In this document: positions 46,037 through 55,790 of the stretch, one piece after another
Position numbering within the stretch: position 1 is the stretch's first letter
How the letters are laid out: each line of letters starts with the position of its first letter
From: Nisaea denitrificans DSM 18348
GTDB lineage: Bacteria > Pseudomonadota > Alphaproteobacteria > Thalassobaculales > Thalassobaculaceae
NCBI RefSeq assembly: GCF_000426505.1
Contig: NZ_KE384532.1
Span: 263,910-327,909, forward strand
DNA: 64,000 bases
Direction: 5' to 3'
Notes under the pieces: model-generated
What the model was told of the DNA's origin: nothing
The model's database searches: none
What the model saw: the letters and a program-made list of their open reading frames with translations, nothing else
Program-made: the position numbers and the translations under genes

Positions 46037-47479
46037 TCAGATAAACTGGTTGATGATCCAGAACAGGGCTGCGGAGATCAGGCCGGCGGCGGGGAAGGTG
46101 ATGGCCCAGACCGCTAGAATGCGGATGGCATCATCGCGCCGGATCAGCATCCGTTGCTTCTTCTGCTCCGCGCCTTCTTCCAAAACCTTCTGCACCTGCT
46201 GGCGCCGGGCCAGGAATTCGCGATAGATTCCGATCCCGAAGATGGCACCGACAGCGATCTGCGTGGTGCTGACAGGCAGGCCGATCCAGGAGGCGGCGGT
46301 AACGGTCGACGCCGTTGCCATGGCAATCGCATAGGCCCGTACCGGGTTGATCTTGGTGATGCGGGTGGCGACGACCTTCACCATGCCGGAACTGAAAAAC
46401 AGCAACCCGCATGAAAGCCCGAGCGCGCCAAGCACAAACACCCAGACCGGGATATCCAGCGAGAGACTGAGGTCGGACGTCTGCTGTACATGCAGGATGG
46501 CGGTGACCGGTCCGGCGATGTTGGCGATGTCGTTGGCGCCATGGGAGAAGGCGAGAAAGCCGCCGGCCACGATCAGGGGCACCCGGAACAGCGCCTGCAC
46601 GGTCTGGTTCCGGTTTGCCAGCCCCATGGAGCTGCGGCGGATATAGGGCCCGGATATGGCCAGTGCGGCGATAAAAGCACCCACGACGGCGGTGGTCAGA
46701 ACCGGCGTCGTCGGGCTCCAGACATTGGCCAGGCCCTTTGCGATTAGGAAGAGCGTGAAGAGGGCGGCCATGGCGGCAATCAGGATCGGAATCCAGGTAC
46801 GGGCGGCTCTCACCTTGTTCTGCACGCCGAGCAGTTCAGACCTGATAAAGGCGAAGATCAGAACGGCCGCGGCGGCGCTGGCCATCGGGGAGAGGAACCA
46901 GCCGAGCGTGATCAGGGAGATTTCCGGCCAGACGACGGCATCAACACCGATAGCGAAGACTGCTACACCCACGATCCCGCCGATGATGGCGTGGGTCGTC
47001 GAGATCGGCGCCCGGAGAATGTTCGCCGCATTGATCCAGAGGGCGGCGCCGGTCAGGGCCGCGAGCATGCCGATGACGAACTGCACGGGGTCCTGCACCG
47101 TATCCTGATCGACGATGCGATAGGCGATACGGCCGGCAACATGCTGCCCGGCAAACAGGGCGCCGGCGGTCTCGGCCACGGCGGCAAGCAACAGGGCGGC
47201 TCCAAGCGGCAGCGCCCGCGCGCCGACCATCGGTCCGACGGAATTTGCAACATCGTTCGCGCCGATATTCAGAGCCATATAGCCACCGGCGAGAGCCACG
47301 CAGGCCGAGAAGACGGCGTCCTGGGGGCTGCCGAAAAAATAGCCGATGAGAAGTGCTATGCAGGCAAAAGCAACCGCAAGCAGACATTGCCGGAAGGACA
47401 ACGTGACCGGTTGGCCGATGACGCCGCTAAACGCGCCGCGCCCGAGAGCCTTCTGAAGATTGGAGATATCAAGCTGCAT
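46037..47479 (-). CDS. Pit-family inorganic phosphate transporter
   Basis: A 480-aa low-affinity phosphate symporter with about ten or more membrane segments. The family signature GANDVANSVGP is near the N terminus (LNIGANDVANSVG) and a second copy of the pattern appears later (SHGANDIANIAGP), reflecting the internal duplication of Pit proteins. It stands alone; no pho box was found. Phosphate regulation (PhoU or a Pit accessory protein) is not seen next to it. Confidence 0.94.
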   Translation of the reverse strand: MQLDISNLQKALGRGAFSGVIGQPVTLSFRQCLLAVAFACIALLIGYFFGSPQDAVFSACVALAGGYMALNIGANDVANSVGPMVGARALPLGAALLLAAVAETAGALFAGQHVAGRIAYRIVDQDTVQDPVQFVIGMLAALTGAALWINAANILRAPISTTHAIIGGIVGVAVFAIGVDAVVWPEISLITLGWFLSPMASAAAAVLIFAFIRSELLGVQNKVRAARTWIPILIAAMAALFTLFLIAKGLANVWSPTTPVLTTAVVGAFIAALAISGPYIRRSSMGLANRNQTVQALFRVPLIVAGGFLAFSHGANDIANIAGPVTAILHVQQTSDLSLSLDIPVWVFVLGALGLSCGLLFFSSGMVKVVATRITKINPVRAYAIAMATASTVTAASWIGLPVSTTQIAVGAIFGIGIYREFLARRQQVQKVLEEGAEQKKQRMLIRRDDAIRILAVWAITFPAAGLISAALFWIINQFI

Positions 47480-47568
47480 GTAATTGGCCCGGTCGAGCGC
47501 TGCCCGTTAAGTGAAGCGGGGACGCCTGGATGCCACAGTATGAGTCAGTGGAACGGTGAGGAAAAGCA

Positions 47569-48510
47569 CTAGTCGGAAGATGTGGGTTCTGAGGAACCGG
47601 CCAGGGCGGCTTCAACCTCCGGCCGTCGCGGCATCGGGCCGACCGCGCCGAAGCCCCGGGTCGACAATGCGGCCGCCATATTGGCATGACGTCCCGCCGC
47701 GAACGGATCACCAGTCCGGAGATATTCGGCGAGAAAGCTGCCGTCGAACGTATCGCCGGCTCCGGTGGCATCCCTGGCGTCGGTCGCATGTCCCGGAAGC
47801 CGCTTCCGGTCTGTCGCCGTGGCAATCAGGCTGCCTTCTGAACCGAGGGTGAGGGCGACGATTCCGGCACCGAGATCGAGATAGAAATCGGCGATGGCAT
47901 CGGGGTCGCTCTTTCCGGTCAGAAGGGTCGCGTCGTCCAGGCCGGGCAGGGCGATATCGGCGTCGGCCATCGCGGCATGGGTCAGGGCCCGGGCCCGGTC
48001 CAGCGGCCAGAGCTTCAGCCTTAAATTGGGATCGACCGAGACCTTGACGCCTGCTTCTTTCGCAAGCGCGATCGCCGCGAATACGGTGTCCGCCGCATTG
48101 TCGGAAATCGCCATGCTGATACCGGAGAGGTGCAGGACCTTGGCGTCCCGGATCATCTCGCGCGGCAGAAAGCCTGGCGTCATCAGGCTCGCCGCCGATC
48201 CGGCGCGGTGATAGCTGAAGCGGTGTCCGTCCGGGCCGTGTGTGACGAAATAAATCCCCGTGTGACCGTCCGCGCAGGTTTCGACCCCGCGCGTGTCGAT
48301 GCCTTCGTTCTCCCAAAGCTCCATGAAGCTCTCGCCGAACGTATCGCGGCCGATCCGGGTGAGATAGCCGACGGAGGCGCCCTGCCGGGCGGCGGCCACG
48401 GCGACGTTCGAGGTGTCGCCGCCATGCCCCGCGAGATAGCGTTCGTCCGGCTGCTGATTGAATTCCAGCATCGGCTCTCCGAGGCAGAGAAGATCGGGAA
48501 AGCCGGTCAT
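47569..48510 (-). CDS. kdgK: 2-dehydro-3-deoxygluconokinase (KDG kinase)
   Basis: A 313-aa PfkB-family sugar kinase that phosphorylates KDG to KDPG. N-terminal substrate-binding GHGGDTSNVAVAAARQG and C-terminal catalytic ATGAGDTFDGSF are both present. The start at 48510 overlaps the eda stop (ATGA); the longer frame inside eda is not credible. Together with eda it forms the last steps of a KDG/KDPG route. Confidence 0.92.
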   Translation of the reverse strand: MTGFPDLLCLGEPMLEFNQQPDERYLAGHGGDTSNVAVAAARQGASVGYLTRIGRDTFGESFMELWENEGIDTRGVETCADGHTGIYFVTHGPDGHRFSYHRAGSAASLMTPGFLPREMIRDAKVLHLSGISMAISDNAADTVFAAIALAKEAGVKVSVDPNLRLKLWPLDRARALTHAAMADADIALPGLDDATLLTGKSDPDAIADFYLDLGAGIVALTLGSEGSLIATATDRKRLPGHATDARDATGAGDTFDGSFLAEYLRTGDPFAAGRHANMAAALSTRGFGAVGPMPRRPEVEAALAGSSEPTSSD

Positions 48511-49151
48511 GAATTTACCGAGGCGAAAGCCTGGGCGACGGCCTCCCGGATCGGCCCTGGGTCGTTGGCCTTCAGGGCAGGGATAGAGACGAGTTCGCCG
48601 CCCATGCCGAGGCAGAGTGCGCCGGCATCGAGATAGGCCTTCGCCGTTTCCGGCGAAACGCCGCCTGTCGGCATCAAGGGGATTTCCGGGTAGACCGATT
48701 TCACGGCCTTGAGGAAACCGGGGCCGCCGCATTCCCGGGCAGGGAAGATCTTCACGATGGCCGCACCGGCGGCCCAGCGCGCTTCAACCTCGCTCGGTGT
48801 CGCGGCGCCGGGCAGGTAAGGCAGCCCCGCTGCCGCGGCAGCTTCCGCGACGCCGGGCGCCGCTCCGGGGGAGACAAGGAACCGGGCTCCTGCCCCTGCG
48901 GCCGCGATAGCCTGCGCCGGGGTGCGCACTGTGCCGGCTCCGATCAGCACGTCTGGCGCTGTCCGGGCAAATGTCTCGATGACGCGGTGCGCATCCGGTG
49001 TGGTGAAGGTCAGCTCAAGCGCCTGCATTCCCGCATCGAGCAGCCACTCGCAGGCGCGGATCGCGAGGTCCGCACTCGGCGTCCGGATCACCGGTACCAC
49101 CTTGATCGCCTCCAGGCGCGCACGTAGCGCTACGCCCCGATTTTCCGACAT
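48507..49151 (-). CDS. eda: KDPG aldolase (2-dehydro-3-deoxy-6-phosphogluconate aldolase)
   Basis: A 214-aa TIM-barrel class I aldolase that splits KDPG to pyruvate and glyceraldehyde 3-phosphate. The glutamate of ALELTFTTP and the Schiff-base lysine in AAIVKIFPA are the catalytic residues of the family. Its stop overlaps the kdgK start, so the two are co-translated. Neither edd nor the glucose enzymes are in the window, so uptake of ketodeoxy sugar acids is as plausible as the full Entner-Doudoroff path. Confidence 0.94.
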   Translation of the reverse strand: MSENRGVALRARLEAIKVVPVIRTPSADLAIRACEWLLDAGMQALELTFTTPDAHRVIETFARTAPDVLIGAGTVRTPAQAIAAAGAGARFLVSPGAAPGVAEAAAAAGLPYLPGAATPSEVEARWAAGAAIVKIFPARECGGPGFLKAVKSVYPEIPLMPTGGVSPETAKAYLDAGALCLGMGGELVSIPALKANDPGPIREAVAQAFASVNS

Positions 49152-49281
49152 GCCCCGCCTTCCCCATTATTTTGCGTGAGTCTCCACGATTCCACCCGTC
49201 AGGACAAGGGCATCGCGGCCGCGGCGGGACAAAGAGAACGGGCGGGGCTAGGCTGACGGGAAAACGGAACGGGAGGAAGAA

Positions 49282-50040
49282 ATGCTGAGTTCCGATCAGG
49301 CCGCGCGGTATCACGAGGACGGCTATGTCATCCCGGATTTTCGTCTCGGTGCGGATGCGTTGGAGGAGATCAAGGCGCTGCATGCCGCTTTGCTGGAACG
49401 GCATCCGGAGTTCAGGGATTATTGCTCCGCTCTTCTCGATTATGAGCCGGCTTTCAGGAAATTCGCGGCGAGTCCCGAGATCCTCGACATGGTCGGCCAG
49501 CTCATCGGGCCGGATATTGCGCTCTGGAACATGAGCTTCTTCGCCAAGCCGGCTCATGGCGGCAAACGGACGCCATGGCATCAGGATGGCGAATACTGGC
49601 CGATCCGGCCGCTCGCGACCTGCACCGTCTGGCTCGCCGTGGACGAGGCGACACCGGAGAACGGCTGCCTGAAGTTCATCCGCGGCTCACACAAGGACCA
49701 ACGTCTCAAGGCGCACAGCCGAACCGACGCGACCGATGTGACGTTGAACCAGGAACTCGACCCCGCTGCCTACGATGAACGCGAGGCAGTCGATCTGGTG
49801 CTGAAAGCCGGGCAGCTCTCGCTGCACGATGTCTATCTGCTGCACGGCTCGGAGGCGAACCATTCGGACAAGCCGCGCCGGGGCATGACCATGCGGTTCA
49901 TGCCGACGACGAGCCTGTTCGACCGCGAACTGGCCAAGCGAAAGTCCGAGACCCAGAAGATCCGCGACCAGTCACGCCAGAAGGTGTTCCTGATGCGGGG
50001 TGAGGACCGGACGGGCCAGAATCAGTTCGAGAATGCCTGA
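49282..50040 (+). CDS. phytanoyl-CoA dioxygenase (PhyH) family protein
   Basis: A 252-aa non-heme iron, 2-oxoglutarate-dependent dioxygenase of the cupin-like double-stranded helix fold. Iron ligands: HQD at residues 100-102 and the distal histidine H188 (LLHGSEAN); R205 after SDKPRR is the likely 2-oxoglutarate contact. ATG at 49282 follows GGGAGGAAG. Divergent from eda/kdgK with a 130-base gap. Hydroxylation of a lipid, a small acid or an amino acid derivative is possible; the exact substrate is unknown. Confidence 0.9.
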   Translation: MLSSDQAARYHEDGYVIPDFRLGADALEEIKALHAALLERHPEFRDYCSALLDYEPAFRKFAASPEILDMVGQLIGPDIALWNMSFFAKPAHGGKRTPWHQDGEYWPIRPLATCTVWLAVDEATPENGCLKFIRGSHKDQRLKAHSRTDATDVTLNQELDPAAYDEREAVDLVLKAGQLSLHDVYLLHGSEANHSDKPRRGMTMRFMPTTSLFDRELAKRKSETQKIRDQSRQKVFLMRGEDRTGQNQFENA

Positions 50041-50043
50041 GTG

Positions 50044-51393
50044 TCAGTTGCGCCGTTTCAGCAAAAGCCGGCGGACCATCTCGGGCGCTTCGCCAAGATA
50101 GTTTTCCGGTTTGGTCAGGGCCTCGACGCTGGCCCGGTCGAGCGCGCCGGAAATCTCCGGCTCGGCCATCAGCGCATCGAGGAACGTCGCTTCGCCGGAG
50201 AGCGCCTTGCGGCAGCAATCGTAGACCACGTCATGGGCCACCTGCCGGCCGATATGTGGGGCGAGGCCCATCATCACCGCTTCGGCGACGATCAGGCCCT
50301 TTGTGGTGTCGAGCACCTGGCGCATGGCGTCGGGCCGGACTTCCAGCCCTTCCAGCACTTCCGCCGCCGCGGCGAGGCCGCCGGAAGCGACGATGAAGGC
50401 TGTCGGCAGGGCGTGCCATTCGACATGCCACTGACCGGTCGCGCGCTCATGATCCTGCACCATCGCGTCTAGCATGGCGCTGTGCTGCTCGCGCACGATC
50501 TTGGCGGCGGCCAGCATCATCTCCGAGGAGATCGGGTTACGCTTCTGTGGCATGGTCGAGGAGGCGCCGCGCCCGGCAACGTAGGGCTCCAGCACTTCGC
50601 CGGTTTCGGTTTGCATCATCAGCATGATGTCATAGCCGATCTTGCCGATGCTGGCGGCGACGAGGGCCAGGAAACCGGTGACCTCGGCGAAACCGTCGCG
50701 GATGGTGTGCCAGGTGATGTCCGGCACGGCGAGGCCGAGTTCTTCCGCCAGCGCCGCTTGCGTCGCGAGGCCATTGCCTGAGAGCGAGGCGAGCGTCCCG
50801 GCGGCGCCGGAGAACTCGACCACCTCAACCCGGCCGCGCAACTCGGCAAGGCGGATGCGGTGCCGGTCGATGGCGGACAGCCAGGTTGCGGCCTTGAAAC
50901 CGAAGCTGACCGGCAGCGCGTGCTGCAGATGGGTGCGGCCCGCCATCGGGGTGTCGGCATGCTCTTCCGCCAGCTTGGCCAGCGCGGCGGCGATCCGCTC
51001 CAGATATTCCTCGACGATGTCGAGCCCGGCGCGAACCTGCAGCACGTCGGCGGTATCCATGATGTCCTGGGTCGTCGCGCCCCAGTGGCAATATTGCCCG
51101 AGCCCGTCCGGCGCCCAGCCGGAAAGCTGCTCGACCAGCGGCAGGATCGGGTAGCCGACGATCTGGGTCCGGGCGGACAGCTTGTCCATGTCGATCTTGT
51201 CGATATCGGCAGCCTCGGTGATCGCCTTCGCGGCGTCTTCCGGGATCAGGCCGAGCTTCGCCTGTGCCCGGGCCAACGCCGTCTCCACGTCGAGATAGAG
51301 CCCGAGGAGCGTATCGTCCTCGAACAGGCCGCGCATGTCGGCGGTGCCGAACATGTCTCCGTAGATGCTGGATTTGACGACGATGGAAGGCAT
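50044..51393 (-). CDS. fumarase/aspartase-superfamily lyase (PcaB/adenylosuccinate lyase-like)
   Basis: A 449-aa tetrameric-type lyase. The superfamily signature SSTMPQKRNP is present, with the catalytic Ser and loop in the ordering seen in 3-carboxy-cis,cis-muconate cycloisomerase (PcaB) and adenylosuccinate lyase, and HWGATTQDIMDT near residue 103. The purine ASL is normally in a purine operon, so a PcaB-like catabolic role is favoured here but not proven. It converges with the PhyH gene and lies before the TRAP permease on the same strand, 38 bases after it. Confidence 0.85.
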   Translation of the reverse strand: MPSIVVKSSIYGDMFGTADMRGLFEDDTLLGLYLDVETALARAQAKLGLIPEDAAKAITEAADIDKIDMDKLSARTQIVGYPILPLVEQLSGWAPDGLGQYCHWGATTQDIMDTADVLQVRAGLDIVEEYLERIAAALAKLAEEHADTPMAGRTHLQHALPVSFGFKAATWLSAIDRHRIRLAELRGRVEVVEFSGAAGTLASLSGNGLATQAALAEELGLAVPDITWHTIRDGFAEVTGFLALVAASIGKIGYDIMLMMQTETGEVLEPYVAGRGASSTMPQKRNPISSEMMLAAAKIVREQHSAMLDAMVQDHERATGQWHVEWHALPTAFIVASGGLAAAAEVLEGLEVRPDAMRQVLDTTKGLIVAEAVMMGLAPHIGRQVAHDVVYDCCRKALSGEATFLDALMAEPEISGALDRASVEALTKPENYLGEAPEMVRRLLLKRRN

Positions 51394-51431
51394 GGAAAGG
51401 CTCCGCTTGGTTGGACGGGGACGAGACTACA

Positions 51432-53231
51432 TCAGAAGCCGAGCACGAACACCAGTGCGAGACCGGCAGCAAAGGCCGCGATGGCGCGCAGGCCGGCGGT
51501 CGCGTTGACGAGCCCCCAGCTTGTCAGCGCCAGTCCGGCACCGAGCTTGACGAAGGCGGCGAGCGCCAGCAGCGGCGTGTCGGTGAGCGCAATCAGGGAC
51601 GGGTTCGCGACAATGCCGAGCGGCACGATATAGAGCCCGATGCCAAGCCGCATGGCGTTGCCCGCGACCTTCAGCCAGGGCGCGTCGGCCATCCCGGCGG
51701 CGATGAAGACGGTGCCGCAAACCGGTGGCGTGATGGTCGAGAGCAGGGCGTACCAGAAGACAAACAGATGCGCTGTCAGCGGCGGTAGGCCGAGTTCCTG
51801 CAATGCCGGACCGGCCACGGAGATGCAGATCACGTAGGCTGCGGTGGTCGGCACTTCCATGCCGAGGATCAGGCAGGCCAGCGCGGTCAAGAGCAGGGCG
51901 GCCCAGAGCTGGCCGCCGGAGAAGGACAGGATGGCCGATGTCACCTTGACGCCGAGCCCGGTCATGTTCAGCACCCCGACGATGATCCCGGCGCAGAGGA
52001 TGATCGAGGCGATCATGGCGATCTGCCGGGCAGCATCCACGGCGGCGCCGGAGAGTCGGTTCCAGGTGGTCTTCAGTCCGGCGAAACCGTCCGGGTTCAG
52101 CGGCAGCATGGCGGCGGCGGCGAAGATCGCGACACCGGCGGCATATTGCGGCGTGTAGCCGGTGCCGAACAGCACGGCCAGCAGGGCGCCGAACGGGATG
52201 ACGAAGAACGGCAGGGTGCGCAGCACGGTGCGCCGGTCCGGGATCTCGGAGGGATCCATCGCCTTCAGACCGTCGCGGGCGGCAAACCAGTCGATGCCGA
52301 ACCAGACGGCGGCGAAGAACAGGGTGGCGGGCAGGATCGCGGCGGCGACGATGGTGTCGTAAGTGGTCGCCAGCAGCTCCACCATGACAAAGGCACCGGC
52401 CCCCATCAGCGGCGGCATGATCTGGCCGCCGGAGGAGGCGACGGCTTCGACCGCGGCGGCGAGCGGTGCCGGATATCCAAGACGGCGCATGGTCGGGATT
52501 GTGAAAGCGCCGGTGGAAGCGACATTGGCCGACGCCGAGCCGCTGATCGAGCCGAACAGGGCCGAGGCGAGCACGGAGACCTTGGCGGCCCCGCCTTTCA
52601 GCCGTCCGGCAAGCCGGGTGGCGACATTCATGAAGCCGGTGCCGCCATGCCCCGCGCCGACCAGGGCGCCGAGCACGATGAAGACGGCGACGACATTGAC
52701 GGAAACACCGGTGAGCGGTCCCCAGATCCCGCCCTCGGCAATGACGAGCGTGCCGAGCAGGCTATCGAAGGGCAGGCCCGGATGGCCGAACTCGCCCGGC
52801 AGGTATTCGCCGAACAAGCCATAGAGCAGGGCGATGACGGCAAGGGCGGGCAGGGCCAGCTTCACGGCCCGTCGCGCCATTTCAAGGACGATCAGGAGGA
52901 TAAGGATACCTCCCGCGCGTTGCAGCCAGCCTTCGGTATAGCCGTACTGATCGCTGAGGGCTTCGGTGTTCCAGGCGATATAGGCGCAGATGGCAATGCC
53001 GGCTCCAGCCAGCATCCAGCCGGAGAGCCGGGAGGCAAGAGATCCGCCCGCGCCGATGACGAAAACCCACGGCAGGGCGAGCGCCAGATGCACCGGGCGG
53101 ACGACCAGGTTCGGCAGCAGGCCGGTAAAGATCAGGGTGACGTGAAACGCGACGGACCCGAAGGCAAGCAGGGTCACGAGACTGGCCGTGACGCTCATCG
53201 GCACGGTCCGGTCATTGTCGGAGGGGAGCAT
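51432..53231 (-). CDS. TRAP transporter fused permease (TAXI type)
   Basis: A 599-aa membrane protein with about 16 or more hydrophobic segments, fitting the fused small-plus-large DctQM-type permease of TAXI-TRAP systems. Typical blocks include GSISGSASANVASTGAFTIP, which resembles the conserved GLISGSAVANV stretch of the large subunit. It is shorter than many fused TRAP permeases. Next to it, on the same strand, is the solute-binding gene, 78 bases upstream, so both form one uptake system; the lyase downstream may act on the imported compound. Confidence 0.93.
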   Translation of the reverse strand: MLPSDNDRTVPMSVTASLVTLLAFGSVAFHVTLIFTGLLPNLVVRPVHLALALPWVFVIGAGGSLASRLSGWMLAGAGIAICAYIAWNTEALSDQYGYTEGWLQRAGGILILLIVLEMARRAVKLALPALAVIALLYGLFGEYLPGEFGHPGLPFDSLLGTLVIAEGGIWGPLTGVSVNVVAVFIVLGALVGAGHGGTGFMNVATRLAGRLKGGAAKVSVLASALFGSISGSASANVASTGAFTIPTMRRLGYPAPLAAAVEAVASSGGQIMPPLMGAGAFVMVELLATTYDTIVAAAILPATLFFAAVWFGIDWFAARDGLKAMDPSEIPDRRTVLRTLPFFVIPFGALLAVLFGTGYTPQYAAGVAIFAAAAMLPLNPDGFAGLKTTWNRLSGAAVDAARQIAMIASIILCAGIIVGVLNMTGLGVKVTSAILSFSGGQLWAALLLTALACLILGMEVPTTAAYVICISVAGPALQELGLPPLTAHLFVFWYALLSTITPPVCGTVFIAAGMADAPWLKVAGNAMRLGIGLYIVPLGIVANPSLIALTDTPLLALAAFVKLGAGLALTSWGLVNATAGLRAIAAFAAGLALVFVLGF

Positions 53232-53309
53232 CGGCGCAATCTCGGTCGCGTATCGGAAAGGGGCAGGCGCGGGAGACGGCGGTCCGTCTCCCGCTGTGTG
53301 AGGTGTGGT

Positions 53310-54278
53310 TTACTTGATGGCGTCGGGAATCGCGATACCGGCTTCCGCATAGTAGCGGGCAGCACCCGGGTGCAATTTGCCGATCACGTTGGCCAGCATT
53401 TCCGGCTTCACGCCGTCCCACCATTTGGCGGTCTTGCCCATCGAGCCCTTGGCGTCCCAATAGGCCTTGGTCAGCGTATAGGCATCGTCGTCGCTCATCT
53501 TCGTCGTGGTGTAGGCAACGACCGGCAGGGACGTGGTGTTCACGTCGGTATCGATACCGGGATAGGTACCGGCCGGGATCACCAGCTTGGTGCGCTTGGT
53601 CTGCTTGATCTGCTCTTCCGACATGGACAGCAGGCGGACCTCGGTACCCGCAGCAGCCTCGATCACGTTCGGCGCCGGGTAGGAGCCGGCGGTGGCAAAG
53701 CCATCGACCTGGCGGTTCTTCAGGGCCGGGACAGCAGCGTTCAGTTCCGCATCGACCAGCTTCACTTTGCCTTCAAGACCGAACAGCTTGAAATTCTTGG
53801 CCGCCTCGCGGGCGCCGAAGCTGCCCTTGCCGATGATGAAGCTCTTGCCGTCGAGATCGCTGAATGTTTCGACACCGCTATCGGCGCGGACGACGAAATG
53901 CATGGTCAGGGACGGGATCGGGAACAGGGCACGGATCGTCTTGTAATCCGTGTCGCCCTCGAACTTGCCCTTGTTAGCCATGGCCAGCTTCACCAGCACC
54001 GGCGGTGTGGTGAAAACGTAGTTGCCCGGACGGCGGGCGCTTTCCTTGACGTTCTGGACCGAGCCCTGGCTCTCCTCGACAGTCAGTACCATGGCGCCGC
54101 CGGTGGCTTTCTTCACCGCTTCGGCGACCTGAACGGCCATCTGGTAATAGGACGAGGTCGATTTCGCGGACTTGTAGGTCACGCGGGTTTCCGCACCGGC
54201 ATCGGCGGCGAACAGGGCCGGCGCCGTCAGCGCCACGCCAAGCAGGCTGGCGCGTAGCAGTTTGTTAATCTTTTTCAT
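53310..54278 (-). CDS. TAXI-family TRAP solute-binding protein
   Basis: A 322-aa periplasmic protein with a signal peptide (KKINKLLRASLLGVALTAPALFAADAGA, cut near residue 28-30). The mature part fits the TAXI (TRAP-associated extracytoplasmic immunogenic) group: TYKSAKSTSSYYQMAV near the start and GKGSFGAREAAKNF in the middle. The start at 54278 has GGGAGGAAC just upstream; the longer frame is not needed. First gene of the transport operon. TAXI proteins bind glutamate or other carboxylates in known cases. Confidence 0.93.
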   Translation of the reverse strand: MKKINKLLRASLLGVALTAPALFAADAGAETRVTYKSAKSTSSYYQMAVQVAEAVKKATGGAMVLTVEESQGSVQNVKESARRPGNYVFTTPPVLVKLAMANKGKFEGDTDYKTIRALFPIPSLTMHFVVRADSGVETFSDLDGKSFIIGKGSFGAREAAKNFKLFGLEGKVKLVDAELNAAVPALKNRQVDGFATAGSYPAPNVIEAAAGTEVRLLSMSEEQIKQTKRTKLVIPAGTYPGIDTDVNTTSLPVVAYTTTKMSDDDAYTLTKAYWDAKGSMGKTAKWWDGVKPEMLANVIGKLHPGAARYYAEAGIAIPDAIK

Positions 54279-54432
54279 TGTTCCTCCCGGGAGAAAAGCA
54301 TAAGGCCGTCGAGTGGTAAGCATCTTGTCTTTCGCGAGCAAGAGGCTTCTCGGGATTACAGCCGTGCCGCAAAAATCAGGCATATTCATCGCTGAATACC
54401 CGGCCGCGACAGAAGGACGAAAGGACCATCGC

Positions 54433-55338
54433 ATGCCGCATGACCTCATCATTCTGGATGGCGGTTTCTCCCGTGAGCTCGAACGGCTCGGTGCGCCTTT
54501 CCGGCAACCGGAATGGTCGGCGCTGGCGCTGATGGAAACACCCGAAATCGTCGAACAGGCTCATATCGAATTCATCAAGGCCGGAGCCGAGGTGATCACG
54601 ACGAACAGCTATGCCGTCGTCCCGTTTCATCTCGGCGAAGACCGTTTTGCCAGCGACGGACGGCGCCTGATCGAGCTGTCCGGAAGGTTGGCGCGATCCG
54701 CCGCCGACAAGCATCCGGGCGTGCGCGTTGCCGGATGTATTCCGCCGCTCTTCGGCTCCTACCAGCCGCAGGATTTCGATGCGGAGTGCGCACCGGCCCT
54801 GCTGGCGGAATTTGTTGGCGGGCTCGCCCCCCACGTCGATCTCTGGCTGATCGAGACAACCAGCAGCATTGCCGAAATGGCTGCGGCAGCGGAGGCTACG
54901 GCTTCAGCGCCGAAGCCGCTCTGGGTTGCCTATACACTGGATGACGATAGCGAAGAGACTGATGCACCGAGACTGCGCTCCGGCGAGGCTGTCCGCGATG
55001 CGGCGGCCGCGGCGGCGCGCTGCGGTGCGGAGGCGGTGCTGTTCAACTGCAGTGTGCCGGAGGTTATGGAAGCGGCGTTGCACGAAGCCCGGTCCGCCCT
55101 GCCGGTATCCATCCGCATCGGTGTCTACGCGAATGCCTTCGGCAAGCCTGCAAGCGGCATGGCGGCGAACGAGGGCCTGAGCGCAATGCGCAGGGACCTC
55201 GATCCGCCGGCCTATGTGGCCTGGGCCCGGAAATGGCGCGATATGGGGGCATCGATCATCGGTGGATGCTGCGGGATCGGTGCTTCCCATATCGAGGTTC
55301 TGGCCCGCGCGCTGAAAGACGCGGATCAGTCGTCGTAG
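54433..55338 (+). CDS. homocysteine S-methyltransferase family protein
   Basis: A 301-aa zinc-dependent TIM-barrel methyltransferase. N-terminal ILDGGFSRELER (DGG type), VLFNCSVPE with the first Cys ligand, and IIGGCCGIG with the other two Cys ligands match the family. Known members move methyl groups from S-methylmethionine, betaine or similar to homocysteine; the methyl donor here is unknown. The start at 54433 has GAAAGGA eight bases upstream. Divergent from the TAXI gene. Confidence 0.88.
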   Translation: MPHDLIILDGGFSRELERLGAPFRQPEWSALALMETPEIVEQAHIEFIKAGAEVITTNSYAVVPFHLGEDRFASDGRRLIELSGRLARSAADKHPGVRVAGCIPPLFGSYQPQDFDAECAPALLAEFVGGLAPHVDLWLIETTSSIAEMAAAAEATASAPKPLWVAYTLDDDSEETDAPRLRSGEAVRDAAAAAARCGAEAVLFNCSVPEVMEAALHEARSALPVSIRIGVYANAFGKPASGMAANEGLSAMRRDLDPPAYVAWARKWRDMGASIIGGCCGIGASHIEVLARALKDADQSS

Positions 55339-55790
55339 GCGAAGCGAAGCGCGTCGTAGCGGGTGCCGTAAATGGTCTGATCGACGGCGCCCATCTGGCG
55401 CATGCCGGCCTTCTCGTAGAACCCGATCGCCCGGTCGTTCCCGGCCAGGCAATAGAGCTCCATGCTGGGGCCAGCCAATGCTCGGCAATGGGCAAGAAGC
55501 GCTTTTCCGATGCCGCCACCGTGGGCTGCCGGATCGACGTGAAGGGATTCCAGTTTGGCGCCTTCCAGTATCGCCATGACCAGGATATCCCCGTCGCGCT
55601 CGCCGACGAGAAAGGTCACCCCCTCGTCTTCCAGCAACTCGCGCCATTTCGGACGATCGGGTGCGGCACTGGCGATCAAATCCTCTTCCGGAACCAGACC
55701 GTCATAGGCAAGCAGCCGCGCCGCGCAGTAGATCTCCGCGACGCGGGGAATGTCCGCCAGCGTTGCTGCCCGGATGGTCAGCCCGCTCAC
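55326..55790 (-). CDS. GNAT-family N-acetyltransferase
   Basis: A 154-aa GNAT protein: beta-strand start SGLTIRAATLADIPRVAEIY, then acetyl-CoA-binding loop VDPAAHGGGIGKALLAH (the Q/RxxGxG/A motif region), and YEKAGMRQMG at the end. I use the GTG at 55790 because it overlaps the nitroreductase stop (GTGA); a longer frame from 55943 or 55802 lies within the nitroreductase gene. The 3' end overlaps the homocysteine methyltransferase gene end by 13 bases, in convergent orientation. Confidence 0.85.
   Translation of the reverse strand: MSGLTIRAATLADIPRVAEIYCAARLLAYDGLVPEEDLIASAAPDRPKWRELLEDEGVTFLVGERDGDILVMAILEGAKLESLHVDPAAHGGGIGKALLAHCRALAGPSMELYCLAGNDRAIGFYEKAGMRQMGAVDQTIYGTRYDALRFAYDD

Noticed and set aside
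52146-54257. 703-aa plus-strand frame opposite the TRAP genes
   Set aside because: Shadow of the transporter genes; no signal or domain, and no ribosome site that would compete.
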